Below are positions 11,441 to 27,715 of a DNA stretch of 64,000 bases, piece after piece. This stretch comes from Trifolium pratense. Lineage: Eukaryota > Streptophyta > Magnoliopsida > Fabales > Fabaceae. The notes below the pieces were generated by a model, which saw only the letters and a list, made by a program, of their open reading frames with translations, did no database searches and was not told the DNA's origin. Position 1 is the stretch's first letter, and the number at the start of each line of letters is the position of its first letter. The stretch is from assembly GCF_020283565.1 (NCBI RefSeq), contig NC_060065.1, positions 55,217,489-55,281,488 on the forward strand, in the 5' to 3' direction. The translations under genes were made by a program, and so were the position numbers.

Positions 11441-13643
11441 CATTGGACACAGATGTGTGTTGGAGAATAGAGATAGTAGGTTTAAAAAGTAAGAAAAACT
11501 ACCTGATTGTACAATTTTTATTCGTTTGACACATTTTCAATCTCTACAGTAGCTATGGAAAGTATTTTGTCAGTAACAAAAATTGTGAAGAGAACCATTA
11601 CAAAAATAAAATAAAAAATAGAATGCCCATTATTTTTATATAATTTTGCAAATAACTCACTTGCATACCTTGAAAAAAACATTGTTAATTAGTTGCTCTA
11701 GAATAGTTCAATGCTCAATTTGTTAGAGGATCAAATCATGAATGAATCGCGGCCCTCTAACGACAATCATATATATGATTGATATTAGGTATATCTCAAC
11801 GGCGTAACTATTTTTGGTCATGAAATATCTTACGTAATGATTGACATTTGTCGTAAAAACCGTTAAACACAAAAATTGAATTCTCCTCTATCAATGAAAT
11901 TTCTTTCATACGCAAAATTCAAACGATCAAACTCTTAACTACTTAAAGTGTCTGAGTCTTTTACCATTCGGATCATCCTCATGTTGTTGGTGTTTGGTGC
12001 TATGATCACTATGAATAGTTAAATGGGCATGCATGCTCTCAGAGTTGGACCATTTTACTGTATCAATGAGCCATTGAGACGAGGATTCTGCATCCCCACA
12101 AATCAACTGACAATACTTTAATCAATCATAGTTTTCTTAAACAAGCAGTTAGCAATCATATATATTGTCACACAAGCTAAGTTATCTTGTTCTCGTGCCT
12201 TAGGAGGCACAATGTCATGTTGTTTTTTCCCTTTTCTTTATTTGTTTCTCTTTTTTGGGGGTCCTAAGATTAAGGAACAAGCAACTTCTTTCCTTCTTTA
12301 TTGTCTTTTTTTCTTGTTCCTAACTAACTGCCATACTTGAGTATTCATGAAGTACTAACGACCATGGCATCATATAATTAAATACTACTATTGATAATTG
12401 ATTATAAAATGGGGCCACACAATCTGAAATGGAAGTAAAGGGTGGATGAGAATTTGTGGTAGGGGCAGGTAGCATATTTAATCATACAACCTACTAGCTT
12501 ATGTGCTCATGTTTTCATGTTCACCTCACATAATAATTATTTCACGTATGCTCGTGAGTCGTGAGCATAGCTCAATTGGTAATGATATTGTATTTTATAT
12601 GTAAGGCTGAAGTTCAAACTTGAGATCTCTCACTCACCACAAAAGGTGAATTTTTAGCTATAAGGCTACTTGGCTAAAAAAAAAAAGTTCATGTATGTAG
12701 TTGATTGTTCACATGCATAATTAATTACTCCATTTATTTGAAAATAAGTGTTGCATTTTTACCATATAAAAAAACTCTCTTTAGATAAATTATGGTGAGG
12801 AATGAGGTATATTAGATATGACATTGTATAATATAAATTATATGTTGAAAAAAAAAAATAGATTACTTGGAGTTCTAATTTTTGGCAAAAAAATATATTT
12901 TATTTTTATAAGATTGTAATCATATATGGAAAATTCTCTTTAGGTCCCTCATCATCATAAATATGCATTGTGGTTAGTTATACTAACAAGCATTAGAATT
13001 GGACTTTCTAAATGGTACATTTTCCTATGTTTTCTCTCCCATGTTCATTTGGGCCTGTGCCACATACAAGACCAAACAAAAGAGTTCTAAACCCTAACTC
13101 ACAGGAGTTTCTTTTTGCACCCCCCACATGCACTTCAAAAGTATAATTTTGGAAGAATTTGTTTTAGCCGTCCGAAAATATACTTCCGAAAAAATGCAGA
13201 ATTTTAGAAGTGTAAAAGAAGAAATTTATTCACCTTTAAGGTGGATTTTCTAGCCACTAGGCTACTTGACCAAAAAAAAAAAAAAAGAAATTTCCCCAAA
13301 GTTTGGAAGTAATTCACTGGTTGGATTTCTTCCTACTATGTCACTGGCAGTGGCACCCTATAATATTTAGATTATGATATCCTTAATAATCCATTTGACA
13401 GCATTTTCATTTTTTTAAGAATTAGTTTGTTTCTTAAACCAAATATACATCTTCCATTCCTTTGCTCTCTTTTTACACAATGATCAGTATTTCATGCTAA
13501 GTAGGAAATAGAAATAGCAGTGACAAGGATACAATATACACATGATGGCTGGCATTACAATCATGAGAAGAAACAATTTCTCTGCACTATATACACAAGT
13601 TGTTGAATGATATATCCCTTCAAGAAATGTTGTGTGTATCTAT
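11441..13643. other. Intergenic with two SINE pieces
   Basis: No gene is supported. At 12551-12676 a SINE of the 4091 family is present (GAGCATAGCTCAATTGGTAA head, AAGGCTACTTGGCTAAAAAA tail). At 13222-13290 only the 3' end of the same family remains (AGCCACTAGGCTACTTGACC plus poly-A). The last 150 bases before 13644 should be the 3' UTR of the rhomboid gene. Confidence 0.6.
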
Positions 13644-16600
13644 CTATCCACGACAAAGCCGCGAACAAAGTTGTTGCGTTTCAGAAGAGCTATTATCCGA
13701 CAGAGGATACAAGTCACTTTTCCCATTGCTCACGCATGTGATGTTAAGTTGATTTCCGATTTGTGTCATCTGCATAGAATATTGTATCAAAATCGATTTA
13801 ATTAAACAAAAAATATCGTGCAACAATCTCATAAAATGTTCAAATCAGCAACAAAATCGTAAATTTTCTTCACATTAATTGATTCCATCAGCTTATAGCT
13901 CTAGGCACTAGGAAATAGCATTGATGGAAGAAGTTACACGAGAAATGAGAACTTACCTCACAATAAGTCCTTTGTTCTTGACAACTCCATTTTGAGGTAG
14001 GAACACAGCTTAAATAATGACACCACGAACAATGTTCATTCAAGTTAACACCTCGAAGGAGCAAAACCAACCCCGTAATCAATCTGTCAAAATTATTCAA
14101 CTTTAGATTAAATAGTACTTTACAAGCATTGACATAAATTCAATCTCTATGAGCAAAGTGTTTGCAGAATAGTATTCACGTCCTAAACCTACGTAAATGC
14201 ACTGACTCATTGATCATATCGATGCAATTATAACCCTATGAAAATAAAAGGTAATATACAAAAATGAATGGAAAACGAAAGAGAACTTACCCAGCAGTGA
14301 GTAATAGGAAAGACAAAAGCCACAGTACATATTGATAAGGTTTGTGCTTATGTTTAACAGAAGGTGCAAATCCAGATCGAGACTGTTTTTGGCTAATCCA
14401 TTTAAACTGTGGACGGATCAGAAGAACAAATCCAAGAAGAAAGCCGGAACCAAATCCTCCTAGATGAGCGAAATTGTCAACATGTGGAAGGACTCCAACA
14501 GCTAAATTGATTACAACAATGAATATAAGAGTCAACAATGCAGCCAACTGCAAAACAAGACCAGACGAAATGGAAAGAAATTAAATGGCTGCGGCACAAA
14601 GACAAAACACAGTGTTTATCAGGAAGCACTACGAATAGAATTGAATTGAACGTGTTTATTTTGCGACTCACCTTATTGGCATATATTGTCCAATTTATCA
14701 AGAGCTCAGAGAGCATTCCTCCTAGTAAGCCAAACAATGCACCAGAAGCGCCAACCGAGATACCTGATTGTATGAATAGAGCAGATAGCACAGTCCCTCC
14801 GAAACCAGATATCACGTACAGAAATCCAATTCTAACTGCAAAAAGATAAACAATGTAGAAATTACAATCTGTAATGTGCAAAATGAAGCTTTTAATTGCT
14901 AAATAAACTAGGCAAACAATGGTGTGTATACATATACTTGAACATTTTATTGGTCGCTATAAATATAATGATATACTTGAACAATGCAACGATAATTACC
15001 AGAGCCATACCAAATCCAAATTCTTGTTCAAGCCGAATTCCAATAAAAACAAGACTCAACATGTTGGCAAGTACATGGATAACCCCACCGTGCAACCATA
15101 TACAAGAGAGAAGGCGCCAAACTTGGTGTCTATAAACAACTTTATCTACTTCTAGAGCGCCCATCTTCTGTAATCTGAAAATGTGAGAAATAAGTAGTTT
15201 TCAGCAGCACATTAAAAACAGCTCCAACATATATCCACCTAAATAAGTATATTTGGTACTATCCATTAGCCATTTCGAAAACATAATTTGGATTGAATTT
15301 GAGTTGAAAACTTTTCAATTATAGAAATTTCATAGCCATAGAGGGAATATGAGTTTGGTTCTGCTGTTACAAAAATTGATTTGAATGTTGATTATGTAAA
15401 ATAGATTTTAGTTAACAGTGAATTGAATGTGAAGTGGTTTATGTATGGATACATTCAGGTAAAAGTGAGTTGAACGATAAATAAAAATCACATTTGAAGT
15501 CAAAGCTACAAATATCAACTCCAAGTTAAAATCAATTCTAGAGATGAAATCAATTTCAATCAAATGCTATAAATTCTAGCTTCAAGTTAGAGACAACATC
15601 CATTACATTCAGCATCACCCAAACATGTCAAAATCAATTTTGTATCTGTTATTACTTTTGCCTCTGCCTACTGTGATACCAAATACACATGTAATCTACT
15701 AGTTCCAGTGCCCGTGCTAACGCACGGAAAACACCGTCTTGTAGTAATTTCGTACAATAAACACCGTCTTGTAGTTATCGACAATGTGTTAATGTAAAAA
15801 AAAGACAGCATTTATAATATTATTATAGTGTTTGTTCTTCGGCCCCCCATATTTCTGGGGCTTAGTTAACGAATAATTGAAGAAAGTACTAAAATCAAGG
15901 TTATGGTAAGCCCCCGTGTGGATATTGAGAAATTACCCTAAAAATAGTCAAACAAATTAAAGTAAGAAACTCAAATTAACTTTTACCAGAAATGAAGTCA
16001 CAAGGTTAGACATAAGCTTTCAATAACTGTTACACAAATTATGGCTAGAACAAAAACACAGAGTTGCAGCAACATAAAAGCTTTCAATAATTCTAAGGTT
16101 ATAATGTTCTTATTCTTAATATAGTACATATTGCTCAGCTCATCTAAAATATACATTTGCAGAGATGACAATTTTTCATCAATGAAGAATTTTAGGAACA
16201 TGTGAGTCAAATAAGTGTAGAATGGATCTCTCAATTTCTCTCAATTTTCACATCACAACCATCAATCAACTTTTCATAATTTATTTTAAATATAAATATT
16301 GTCCTACATTTATAATTCAATGATCTAAAAGGCAACATTATTTCCTCAATTTGTTTTTCCTCAATTTATTTTGCTCACATTATTTCCTCAATATTGTCCT
16401 GGATTTGAACCACCTGACACTGACACATCAACACCGATAACAAATATTTTTAAAAAATATAAATAATTGAACCCTAAACCACATGTGTCGGTGTCCGACA
16501 CCAAGACACAAGCATACATACATACATACCATGATTAATGTATCATTCTTTAAGAAATAAAACAAATTAAAAATTGTGTTTATAAATGTAACATGAGATG

Positions 16601-16990
16601 AATAGATAAAGGGAAAAGAAAAACTCACGTAGTGGAAGAAGGACCAAAGAGAGGGTTTTCTTTGAGAGGTTGAAAAGAGAATCTTCCAAGAAAAGAAGCA
16701 ACACAAGAATTACTATTAAAAGAATTCTTAGGACAATCATTAACATACATTGTAACAATGAACACAACAATGTTGGTAAACACAAAGGTTGGAATCAACC
16801 ATGGGAACCATTGCTCAAAGAGCCTAAAATCACGATCATAACCACGGGTGACGGAGGGAGGAGGATGAGACGACGGCCTAGAGTGAGGCCGAGACCCACC
16901 ACCACGTCCATGATGAACGGCGGCATCATCACGGGGAGAATCAATGTCAACTTCCACGGAGTCACCATGTTGGTCCCTCCGTCCACCCAT
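13644..16990 (-). CDS. RBL: Rhomboid-like intramembrane serine protease
   Basis: Six exons on the minus strand (16629-16990, 15011-15174, 14672-14835, 14291-14547, 13957-14083, 13644-13769) join in phase to 399 residues. The N-terminal 55 residues are polar and Pro/Ser-rich. The first membrane helix follows ([20 protein letters not shown]). Then come the rhomboid WR-type loop ([21 protein letters not shown]), the catalytic Ser motif GASGALFGL in exon 3, and the catalytic His in [11 protein letters not shown] in exon 4. The C-terminus is Cys-rich and luminal or extracellular in predicted topology. Rhomboids cut transmembrane substrates within the bilayer. The layout matches the plant RBL group of the secretory pathway, and no plastid or mitochondrial targeting peptide is evident. 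Both catalytic residues are present, so it is likely active. The exact RBL number is not assigned. Confidence 0.94.
15699..15740 (-). mobile_element. Helitron 3' terminus in intron 1 of the rhomboid gene
   Basis: Read on the minus strand, a hairpin CCGTGCGTTAGCACGG is followed about ten bases later by CTAG and a T. This is the hairpin plus CTRR-T end of plant Helitrons. The body would extend to higher coordinates (15740 to perhaps 15950), where a 17-bp direct repeat AAACACCGTCTTGTAGT occurs twice. The 5' TC end was not located. Confidence 0.65.
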
Positions 16991-17869
16991 GATGATGATT
17001 CTTGATTCTTGTTAGCCAAAGAATTCAAGTTTCTAACACATTTTGGTGAATAATGATTGAAAAAGAATAATGTTTTATATTATTAACAGCCAGAATCCAC
17101 AAGACCCTAGCAAAGTTAGAAATTTGTTGTTTGCGTTTGTTTGTTTTTGAATGTCTCGTGTGTTAACGTTGTTTTTTTGTTGACGATACGTTGTTTGTTA
17201 GTTGACGATGATGATTATGTTTGGTACTTTGGTTTGGTTTGGTTTTGAGAGGAATTCTTTACCTTCCTACGCCACCTAATTAACTTACTACACCAATATT
17301 CTTATTCTAATTTTTTTTAATTGTATAATACTAAGTGCATGTTGGATCCTGAGATGATAAAAATTGGTGAGTATTGAATTTTTTTATATGAAAAAAAAAT
17401 GTAAAAAATTAGTATAATGGTTTTTTTTTACAGTTAGTATTATAAATAATAAAATTGTGTTTTTTTTTTAATTATAATTTTTCTCTTAGTGGTAAATAAC
17501 TTTTTGATATTGTTAATTTATTAATTTAAAGATTAACATATTCAAATTTTCTAATGAACCTTTTTTATCAAAAAAAATAAAATAAAAATCGAATGTACCT
17601 TTCATTAAAAAAATATTCTAATAGCCGTAAAAAAAAAATATATATTCTAATGTACTATAAAGTATTTCAACCCGTAGAAATATCAAAATTGATAGGTTAG
17701 CCGCTATGACTGAGATTGAAATATAGGTCTCTCCACTTTGTATGTGTGTGAATTTGTAATAGTTTATCATGTCGTCTATCTAAAGAAAATTGATTATCTT
17801 TTGTAGTGGTCGCCACCACTGTAACTACCTCAAATTTCACTGTTGAAATTAATCAGTTATGTTCGGATC
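16991..17869. other. Divergent-promoter side of the rhomboid gene
   Basis: No gene is supported. The first 100-200 bases are the likely 5' UTR and promoter of the rhomboid gene on the minus strand. The rest is AT-rich with poly-A/T tracts. Confidence 0.45.
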
Positions 17870-18051
17870 GAGTTAGGATCCTCTCCATTTCCAATTCTTT
17901 CCATTTCCTCCATTATTATATAGTTTTGGGAATATAAATGCAAAAATGTGACATCAAGTGGGTCCAAATGTCATTTATACACCCCAAAATATTTAAAAAC
18001 TTTGGTAATGGAAGAAATGGAAAACATAAGAAATGGAGAGGATCTCAACTC
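17870..18051. mobile_element. Mutator-type fold-back MITE
   Basis: A 182-bp element with terminal inverted repeats GAGTTAGGATCCTCTCCATT and AATGGAGAGGATCTCAACTC. It is flanked by a perfect 9-bp duplication GTTCGGATC (17861-17869 and 18052-18060). The central part is not coding. Confidence 0.9.
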
Positions 18052-18060
18052 GTTCGGATC

Positions 18061-18952
18061 ATAGCAACTAGTATACAAAAATCATTCATTATATTAAAAA
18101 AAAAAATTGAAGTATAAAAAAAAAATCAATTTTTAGTACTTTTTTAATGAATAATATGTATTATGTACGTCTCCTAATGAGCGTAACTCCGTTGGCGTTG
18201 ATAGAAAAATTACATAATATACAAAGAGATTGAAGTTTGAACTCTAATACTTCCCCTTATTCACCTTCACCTTCACGTACTCAGATAGATTGTTTTGCTG
18301 TTGCAGGCTTGCACTATTATAGTTTGCACACGATTTACAATTTCAGCTATAATACGGTTTTATTTCTCCAACCAACTGTATTATGCATTTGTTTCCGACA
18401 AAGAAAACAAAAATTCAAAAATGTTTTTGAGTTAATTTGAATGATAATACTACTGCCTCGACAATAAAAAAGATTTTTCTTTTATAGCAATTTCTGTATT
18501 CTAAAACGTCCAATCTCATCCAGTATAGAAAATAAAACATTCATTCAAGTAGCTTTCTTCCTAGGTGTCACAATTGACAAAACCTTCTCAGAATAGTACA
18601 AAACTCAACTTCTTAATGACAAAACCTTCTCAGAATAGTAGAAATCTCCTAGCCTGAGTAGTTGTATTTCCATTTAGGAAGATTCACATATTAATGGTGG
18701 TGACAAAAAGGGAAAACCAGAAAATGGATCAACATTAGTCACAACTTCAGCTAAAACAAAATCAATTATCAATATTTGCAAGCAGTTAAAAACACCACAC
18801 AGTTGCTACATAACTGTTGGCCAAACAGATATGCTTGCTACAAAACTCAAAAGGCAAGCTATGAAAGATTCGAGCAGCCAAACCTGTGTCCTCAATAATT
18901 AGCTTACTGAACTGAACTGAACTACATACATGAGTCGATATCATTTATCTTT
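18061..18952. other. Intergenic, 3' side of DPMS1
   Basis: No gene is supported. At about 18168-18245 a worn SINE head is visible (TGAGCGTAACTCCGTTGGCG, then GAAGTTTGAACTC). The last 200-300 bases are likely the 3' UTR of the minus-strand DPMS1 gene. Confidence 0.45.
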
Positions 18953-21909
<2,957 letters not shown>

Positions 21910-22238
21910 TCTAATCTGAAATTCGAACAAATCAAATCAATAATATAGTGATTTTGATTTCATCAATTATCACATATATGTAAAGAAAAACACATTTCAC
22001 CAAAAAAAAAAAAGTAAAGGATGGACGAAGTTTCTCACTGTTTATGGCGACCGGTAACTAACTCCGGTTGCGTTTTCCGGCTAGTTGAGTTCAGAGCGAT
22101 TTCAACTTGTTTCTTTCTGATGCCAATGGTAAAGTGGTTACATTTTTTTATTTTGTATTTTGGAGCTATCGTTATTACTCGCTTGTTTCAAGATTTAATT
22201 GAGTTCTAATAGTTTTATGTGAGATTGAAACTCAACAA

Positions 22239-22310
22239 GCGTTTGTAGTCCAACGGTTAGGATAATTGCCTTCCAAGCAATAGACCCGGGTTCGACTCCC
22301 GGCAAACGCA
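22239..22310 (+). tRNA. tRNA-Gly (anticodon TCC)
   Basis: 72 nt that fold as a full cloverleaf. Acceptor stem GCGTTTG pairs with CAAACGC, with discriminator A. The anticodon stem ATTGC/GCAAT holds loop CTTCCAA, with anticodon TCC. The T arm is CCGGG TTCGACT CCCGG. The internal Pol III boxes are the D-arm TAGTCCAACGG and the B box GGTTCGACTCC. CAA triplets just upstream (22234-22238) fit plant tRNA promoters. No intron. Confidence 0.97.
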
Positions 22311-22320
22311 TTTTGTTTTT
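22311..22320 (+). terminator. Pol III terminator of tRNA-Gly
   Basis: A run of T residues (TTTTG then TTTTT) starts at the base right after the discriminator A, as expected for Pol III termination. Confidence 0.8.
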
Positions 22321-23522
22321 TATTTATTTATTTATTTTTTGTTTGTTTATTTATGGTACACGAAAAATTAATTTTATACGTTACTTTACATGACAAGTCT
22401 TTCTTGTCAATATTCTGTATGAATGGTTTTGTCTGAATCCATAAAAATATAAAGTCCAAAGTAAAGACAAATGAGATTAATATCTAATTTTGTGTGGTTT
22501 TAGTTGTATCTTTATATTTGTGTGGTTGGTATGATAGCTAATGGCTCTTTTTTCTTGTTGGTTCAAAACTACTACTAGTACTAGCTCATTTATTTATATT
22601 TGTGTGATTGGTATTGCATCTTTATATTTCTTTTCTATAGTCATACATAATTCACATTGCAACGTGGGTTGCACAAGCTATCAAAAAATCTGGATTAAAT
22701 ATCCATGTATTGATGTTATCATGTTAACTCTGTTTTTTCTACACACGCAAATAAAATTCTTGCTTTGTACACGACACTCTTTAAGAAAACTCATAATTTG
22801 GTCAAAATAAATCTCATAATATTTAGGTATAATGGATGTGGGTAACTATGATCGAGTAAAATGTATAGTAAGATAAATAATCTACATTTACATTAGCCAC
22901 AATCTTAGTCATCTGATCTTAATTAGAATACTTCTGCCTTCTTTTGCAAAACAATGCCAAAATATAATGTAAAAATATGCTTATGGACCTCTACCAAGTA
23001 AGGTTTCATATTGAGGAGCAAGCACCTCCTCATACATTACATTTTTTGCTAGAAAAAATTCACATTGTTACCTAATTACCGACATATACTCCAGACACGA
23101 TATTAACATTGTACAAAGAGTACTCGAACTTTTACAACAAGAATACTTCAGACCCAACTATCTTATGTGAAGGATTCAGACACATTTTCGACCTGAAGTA
23201 TCGATACTACCTAGATGTTACTCAATTTATGCATTTATTTTTTAGGTGCCATAAAATATAAGTGAAATACATCTTTCATATGTATATATAGATGATTTTT
23301 TACTATTTGATTAGTAAATTTGTATAATTAGATATGACATCAGATTCAGATGTTGATTGAAAAATATATTAAGTTTCAAATGAGAAGGAAGAGATAGACA
23401 TGAAGAAAAAAAACATAGGAATGTGAAGTTTTGGCACAAAGCGTGGGTCGTTGTTCTTGTTCATTTCTTATCTTATTACATAAATAAATAAATATCTAAC
23501 AGAAACAAACACAAAAACTGAG
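22321..23522. other. Intergenic between tRNA-Gly and the PGRL2-like gene
   Basis: No gene is supported. The open frame at 22541-22810 is hydrophobic but without family similarity. The 3' end includes the presumed promoter and 5' UTR of the plus-strand gene starting at 23523. Confidence 0.45.
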
Positions 23523-26453
23523 ATGAATATGTTACCAAGCACTAGCGGCACCACCACCACAACTACCACCGCGTTGGGTGGTTGGACGGTGCTACAATTA
23601 TCCAAAATCAGAAGCAACCGCTCTGTTTCTTCTTCTTCTTCATTCTCTCTTCGGATCTCTGCCACCTGTGACGACCGCCCTCATGGTCCATCCTGTATAT
23701 ATGTTGGTCCTCTTCAAACTGCCACCCAAGAGACTCTTGAAGCTCTTTATTCTCAAGTAACTTCTACTTTCACTTTCTCTCACAATTAATCAAGTTTAAT
23801 CATTTACTTAATCTTTTATTTACTTATGATTTTTTATGTTATCTATGATGTTTGGTTCTTTCTGGTTTATGGCTGTTTGGAATGACTTATTTGAGCTTAT
23901 CTACAAATATAAATACTTTGTGAGAGAGAGACTCTTTGAGAGAGTTTACTGAATAACATGTCCGTAAGTTGTTTTCAGCTTATTTACATAAGCTCTCCGG
24001 GATAGCATATGAAAACAACTTATTAATTATATGAAAAGAAAACAATTTGATTTTTATATTATCTTTGTTATAAAAATGAGCACTTATATGATAAGCGCTT
24101 ATGCTTAATTAAGATGTTTATCCGATCGGTTTTTTTGTTTTTGTTCTTTTCATGTATTTATTTTTAGGGTCTTGCTAACGAGTGCCCCCGGGGCACTCTT
24201 TAAGCATTCCATTAAAAGAAACTTTTTATTCAAAAAATTAAACACTCCAAATTCCAATGCGTTTACTTCACGCATTTCCATAAAAATTCTATAAAAAACT
24301 TACTATTTAAGGGCTTAAAGAGTGCCCCGGGGGCACTATTTAGCATTTGCCTTATTTTTAACATGGTGCTCTTTGGTAACAGGCAAGGGATGCATATTAC
24401 AGAGGAGAGCCTTTGATAGTTGATGACATGTTTGATAGAGTAGAGGTGTATATTTCTTCTCCAATTCGCCACATATGCTTCTTAACTTTGTTATTTATAT
24501 TGTTCTTATCTTACTCATATATATTATGGAAACAGTTGAAGCTTAAGTGGTATGGTTCCAAGTCAGTTGTGAAGTATCCACGATGTAGTATCAGGAGGCA
24601 ATCAACTTATGCCGATGCTGAGGTAATTTTCTTCACAAGTTTAGATTGATCAATTCTTATTTGCTCTGGCTATGACCCCATATTCACAAAAAATTCACCA
24701 ATTTCAGTTGCTCATTCTTAATATTTTGTTGCATGATGATCTTAATAATGTGAAGAATATATATTGGAAAGAAGGGTAGCTGATTTCCCCTTATTAGCTC
24801 TTGATGTTGCTAGGAAGTTATTATTGAGAAAAAATTCAAGTCCTGAATTGATTAGAGATAAGGTCTGAAAAGATCTTATAACGAATAGACATCGCTGATC
24901 TTGAAATTGATTTTGTGAGGTTGAGTTAGGTTCAAAAACAAATTCTAATAGTTAAACGACTTAGTATTCATGTTTTGTGATATGTCCTATTTCTGTTGAA
25001 TGTATCTGGTTTCTACATGTTTTGTGATACATACTATATGCATCTGGTTAGAATGTTAAGGTTCCTTTCCTGTACCTCTACCCCTTTTTTTCCTTCTCTT
25101 TCCTCTATTCTTGGTTTCTTGTTTCACCTTAATATTGAATGGTGTGGATGTAGGGCAGGAAGATCTATCTATGGTTTTTACATTGGCAAGTACATGGGCC
25201 CTATTTTTTGCATTTGGCAGTTCAGCATGTGTTGGACCAATGTTTTACACCATCAACTTAGCTTATCAAAATGCAATGAACTTAGGATTATCATATGGTA
25301 GCCATGCATCAGAACTAAAGCCTCTTTTCATGGTGAATACCATTATCTTCATGGCACTCGGTTTTATCATAGGATTTCCAGTTGCTTCAGCTTCAGGTAA
25401 AAATCCTTTTGCTGCTACTTTTCATCTTATGCCTTATCATTTTCAAAGGTAAACTTCCATGGCGCTACTTTTATATTCATATGTTATTAAATGCCTTTTT
25501 TCAGTCAAAGTACTTCAAGGCTTGTGGAGAAACGACTTAGCAGCACTAAAGGGTTCATGTCCAAATTGTGGAGACGAGGTTAGTCACTCGCTGAATTAAA
25601 TGCATAAGACTTGAAGGGCAAATGTCATGGCCCCTCAAACTTGTAGTCTTCCATAGCCTCCCTTATTTCTTTGGCTGTTGCTCATGTCATGGTAAACAGT
25701 TGCTTGGTATCTTTGACTTATGATGTTGTTTATATACACAACTTAATCAAACACTTATTCAATAAGCAATTATCTTATCATGAGCTTATATACCAGTTGT
25801 TTTTTCTATTGAAAAGGGAATGAAAGTGAACTTTACATAATCTAAAAACATTTTTATGTTCTGTCAAACACTTATACAAGTTCTTATGTTATAAGAAAGT
25901 CCAAATAATATCCTTCAAATGCATTCTAAGTCTTTTAAGTTAGTGTCTTTGGTGGTTTTGTAATAGCAAGTCTACAAATCTAATATATTAGTCTATCGTT
26001 TCTTTTCCGTCATATTCATTCATCAACCAATGCCCTTATCTGTGTAGGGAAACATAGATTTCATATTTAACTTCATTTATATCGTCTCAGTTAGTTGGAA
26101 ACCTTTTGTTACAGGTATTTGCATTTGTAAAAACGGACAAGGCTAACAACTCACCCCATAGAGCAAAGTGCCATGTGTGTGAATGCTTATTGGAATTTCG
26201 CACCGAAGTCGAGGTATATTGTTTTAATTTCTTGCAAAAGTCAGTACATAAAATTTGGCGGCTATTTGATTTTCACATATTGTAGAGTATAGAGAGTTGA
26301 AACATACAGTGCAAAGCAAGAACTGCAAGTATTTTTCTTTTGCTTAACACATGATGTTCTCATTTGCAGCAATCAACTTCAGGATTTGGTAGACAATGGG
26401 TTTATGGGCGTATTTACCTTGTGCGTAAATCCAGACGCCAAAGAGAGCTGTAA
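23523..26453 (+). CDS. PGRL2: PGR5-like thylakoid membrane protein (PGRL2 type)
   Basis: Seven exons (23523-23756, 24383-24445, 24536-24622, 25159-25396, 25505-25578, 26115-26213, 26370-26453) join in phase to 292 residues. The N-terminus (about 1-50) is Ser/Thr/Arg-rich, fitting a plastid transit peptide. Next comes the DDMFDRVE-LKLKWYGSKSV segment shared with PGRL1. Two membrane helices follow (about 135-160 and 185-205). The stromal C-terminus has a CPNCGDE pair and a CHVC pair, like the redox Cys of PGRL1. From family knowledge, PGRL proteins act with PGR5 in cyclic electron flow around photosystem I, and PGRL2 affects PGR5 stability. The PGRL2 choice rests on closer resemblance to that branch and on synteny. 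A second ATG at 23529 is possible. Intron 1 carries a MITE (24167-24351). Confidence 0.82.
24167..24351. mobile_element. Mutator-type MITE, GTGCCC-palindrome family, copy 2
   Basis: 185 bp in intron 1 of the PGRL2-like gene. A perfect 9-bp duplication TTATTTTTA flanks it (24158-24166, 24352-24360). Termini GGGTCTTGCTAA and TTAGCATTTGCC are inverted. Just inside lie the palindromes GTGCCCCCGGGGCAC and GTGCCCCGGGGGCAC, followed by TTTAAGC words. Nearly the same sequence and exactly the same length as the copy at 40582-40766. Confidence 0.93.
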
Positions 26454-27715
26454 ATTTTCTGTGCCTATGATTGTCAATTGTAAAGAAAAGAATACAAGCA
26501 ACTTCTGTTTAGTTTTGAGTTTTAGTCTAAAGCGGTTCTGTTTGAAGCCAACTAGTCCACTTCTGGACGGTTGATTCATTTGATTAGGTGTTTTTATTGT
26601 CAACAATTGTAGTTGTCAGACGATTATAGAACATTGAAATGTAATTTTTGAGATGAAAGGTCAAATGTAAACCAACATGTTGCTTGCCATTAGTAAAATA
26701 AAGGACACTGATTTCAAAAAATATACTTGATCGATGTAGTAGAGTTAAGTTATGCGAGTTTAATCGTTGCCAATTCCATGATTCCATCCATATCAGTAAA
26801 ACTTGAATCCTAACTTGTTGCATATAACTTTCTATGTTTTGTTTCCATTTTCACTTCAATTAATAAATATATAAGATAATATAGATTGAGTATTTTCTTC
26901 ACCGTTTTCTTTTCTCAAAGTTCAATATAGATACAACATTTTAAAAATTTGAAAAATAGTGAAACTTCAATTATTATGTTTTACTTCACAGTTGCAAACT
27001 ATTAACTAAAAAGGAGCGGCAAGGCGTGAGCAACTAGTTTGTAAAAACACATTCTTCCTGGTTTATCTTCCATATTATCTCTATCACGATTTATTACAAC
27101 AGAGTCTTTGATTTGCTTGTTAGTTGTTACTAATTAAAAAAGAACACATTTTAGAAAATAGGAACTGAAAATACTTTTAGAAACTAAACAAACTTTTATT
27201 AAACATGTGTGTAATGTGCACAGCTAGTCATGCAGTCATCAAGAAACATTTGACATGCAAGCCTGATAGTGTGCATTGCAAACTTTTTAATATCATAATC
27301 TTCAGAATTCAAGTATTGAATGGGGGAATCAGTGGAACAAAATATTGGGACAGATAGAGAGCATAAAGTAATTTTGACAATTGCAAAAATGAACTTCAGA
27401 ATTTGCCTGCAAGCAACTTTATTCAATAGTTTAACAGAATTTGGATTGTCGTTAGTTCTGCGATCCATAATTTGCCACAGACATGTGGTGTCATTCGGAA
27501 TGCTAGCTAGAACTGCTACTTACCATCATGGAAAGCAGAAGAAAATTTGTTCACCCTCCACAAAATCAGAACGTTTTACACAGAAAAGTAAATACCCGCA
27601 ACCCACATTTTTCTCATTGATTTCAGAACACCATGGCCCGACATGAAACCAAATATAAACTTTTAAATGTCACAGATGTTCAGAAATATCAGCAACACTA
27701 CAAGTTTCACGCCAA
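26454..27715. other. Convergent intergenic region
   Basis: It lies between the 3' ends of the plus-strand PGRL2-like gene and the minus-strand Rab5-interacting gene, so it probably holds both 3' UTRs. Open frames at 27199-27660 show no recognisable domain on either strand. Confidence 0.5.

Noticed and set aside
12180..12220. Short palindrome GTGCCTTAGGAGGCAC as a fourth copy of the GTGCCC MITE
   Set aside because: The flanking terminal repeats and a partner arm are missing.
16670..17005. Open frame on the plus strand opposite the rhomboid first exon
   Set aside because: It is antisense to a clearly coding exon, with Arg/Thr-rich low-complexity translation.
27199..27660. Overlapping open frames between the convergent genes
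   Set aside because: No family similarity; better explained as 3' UTR sequence of the flanking genes.
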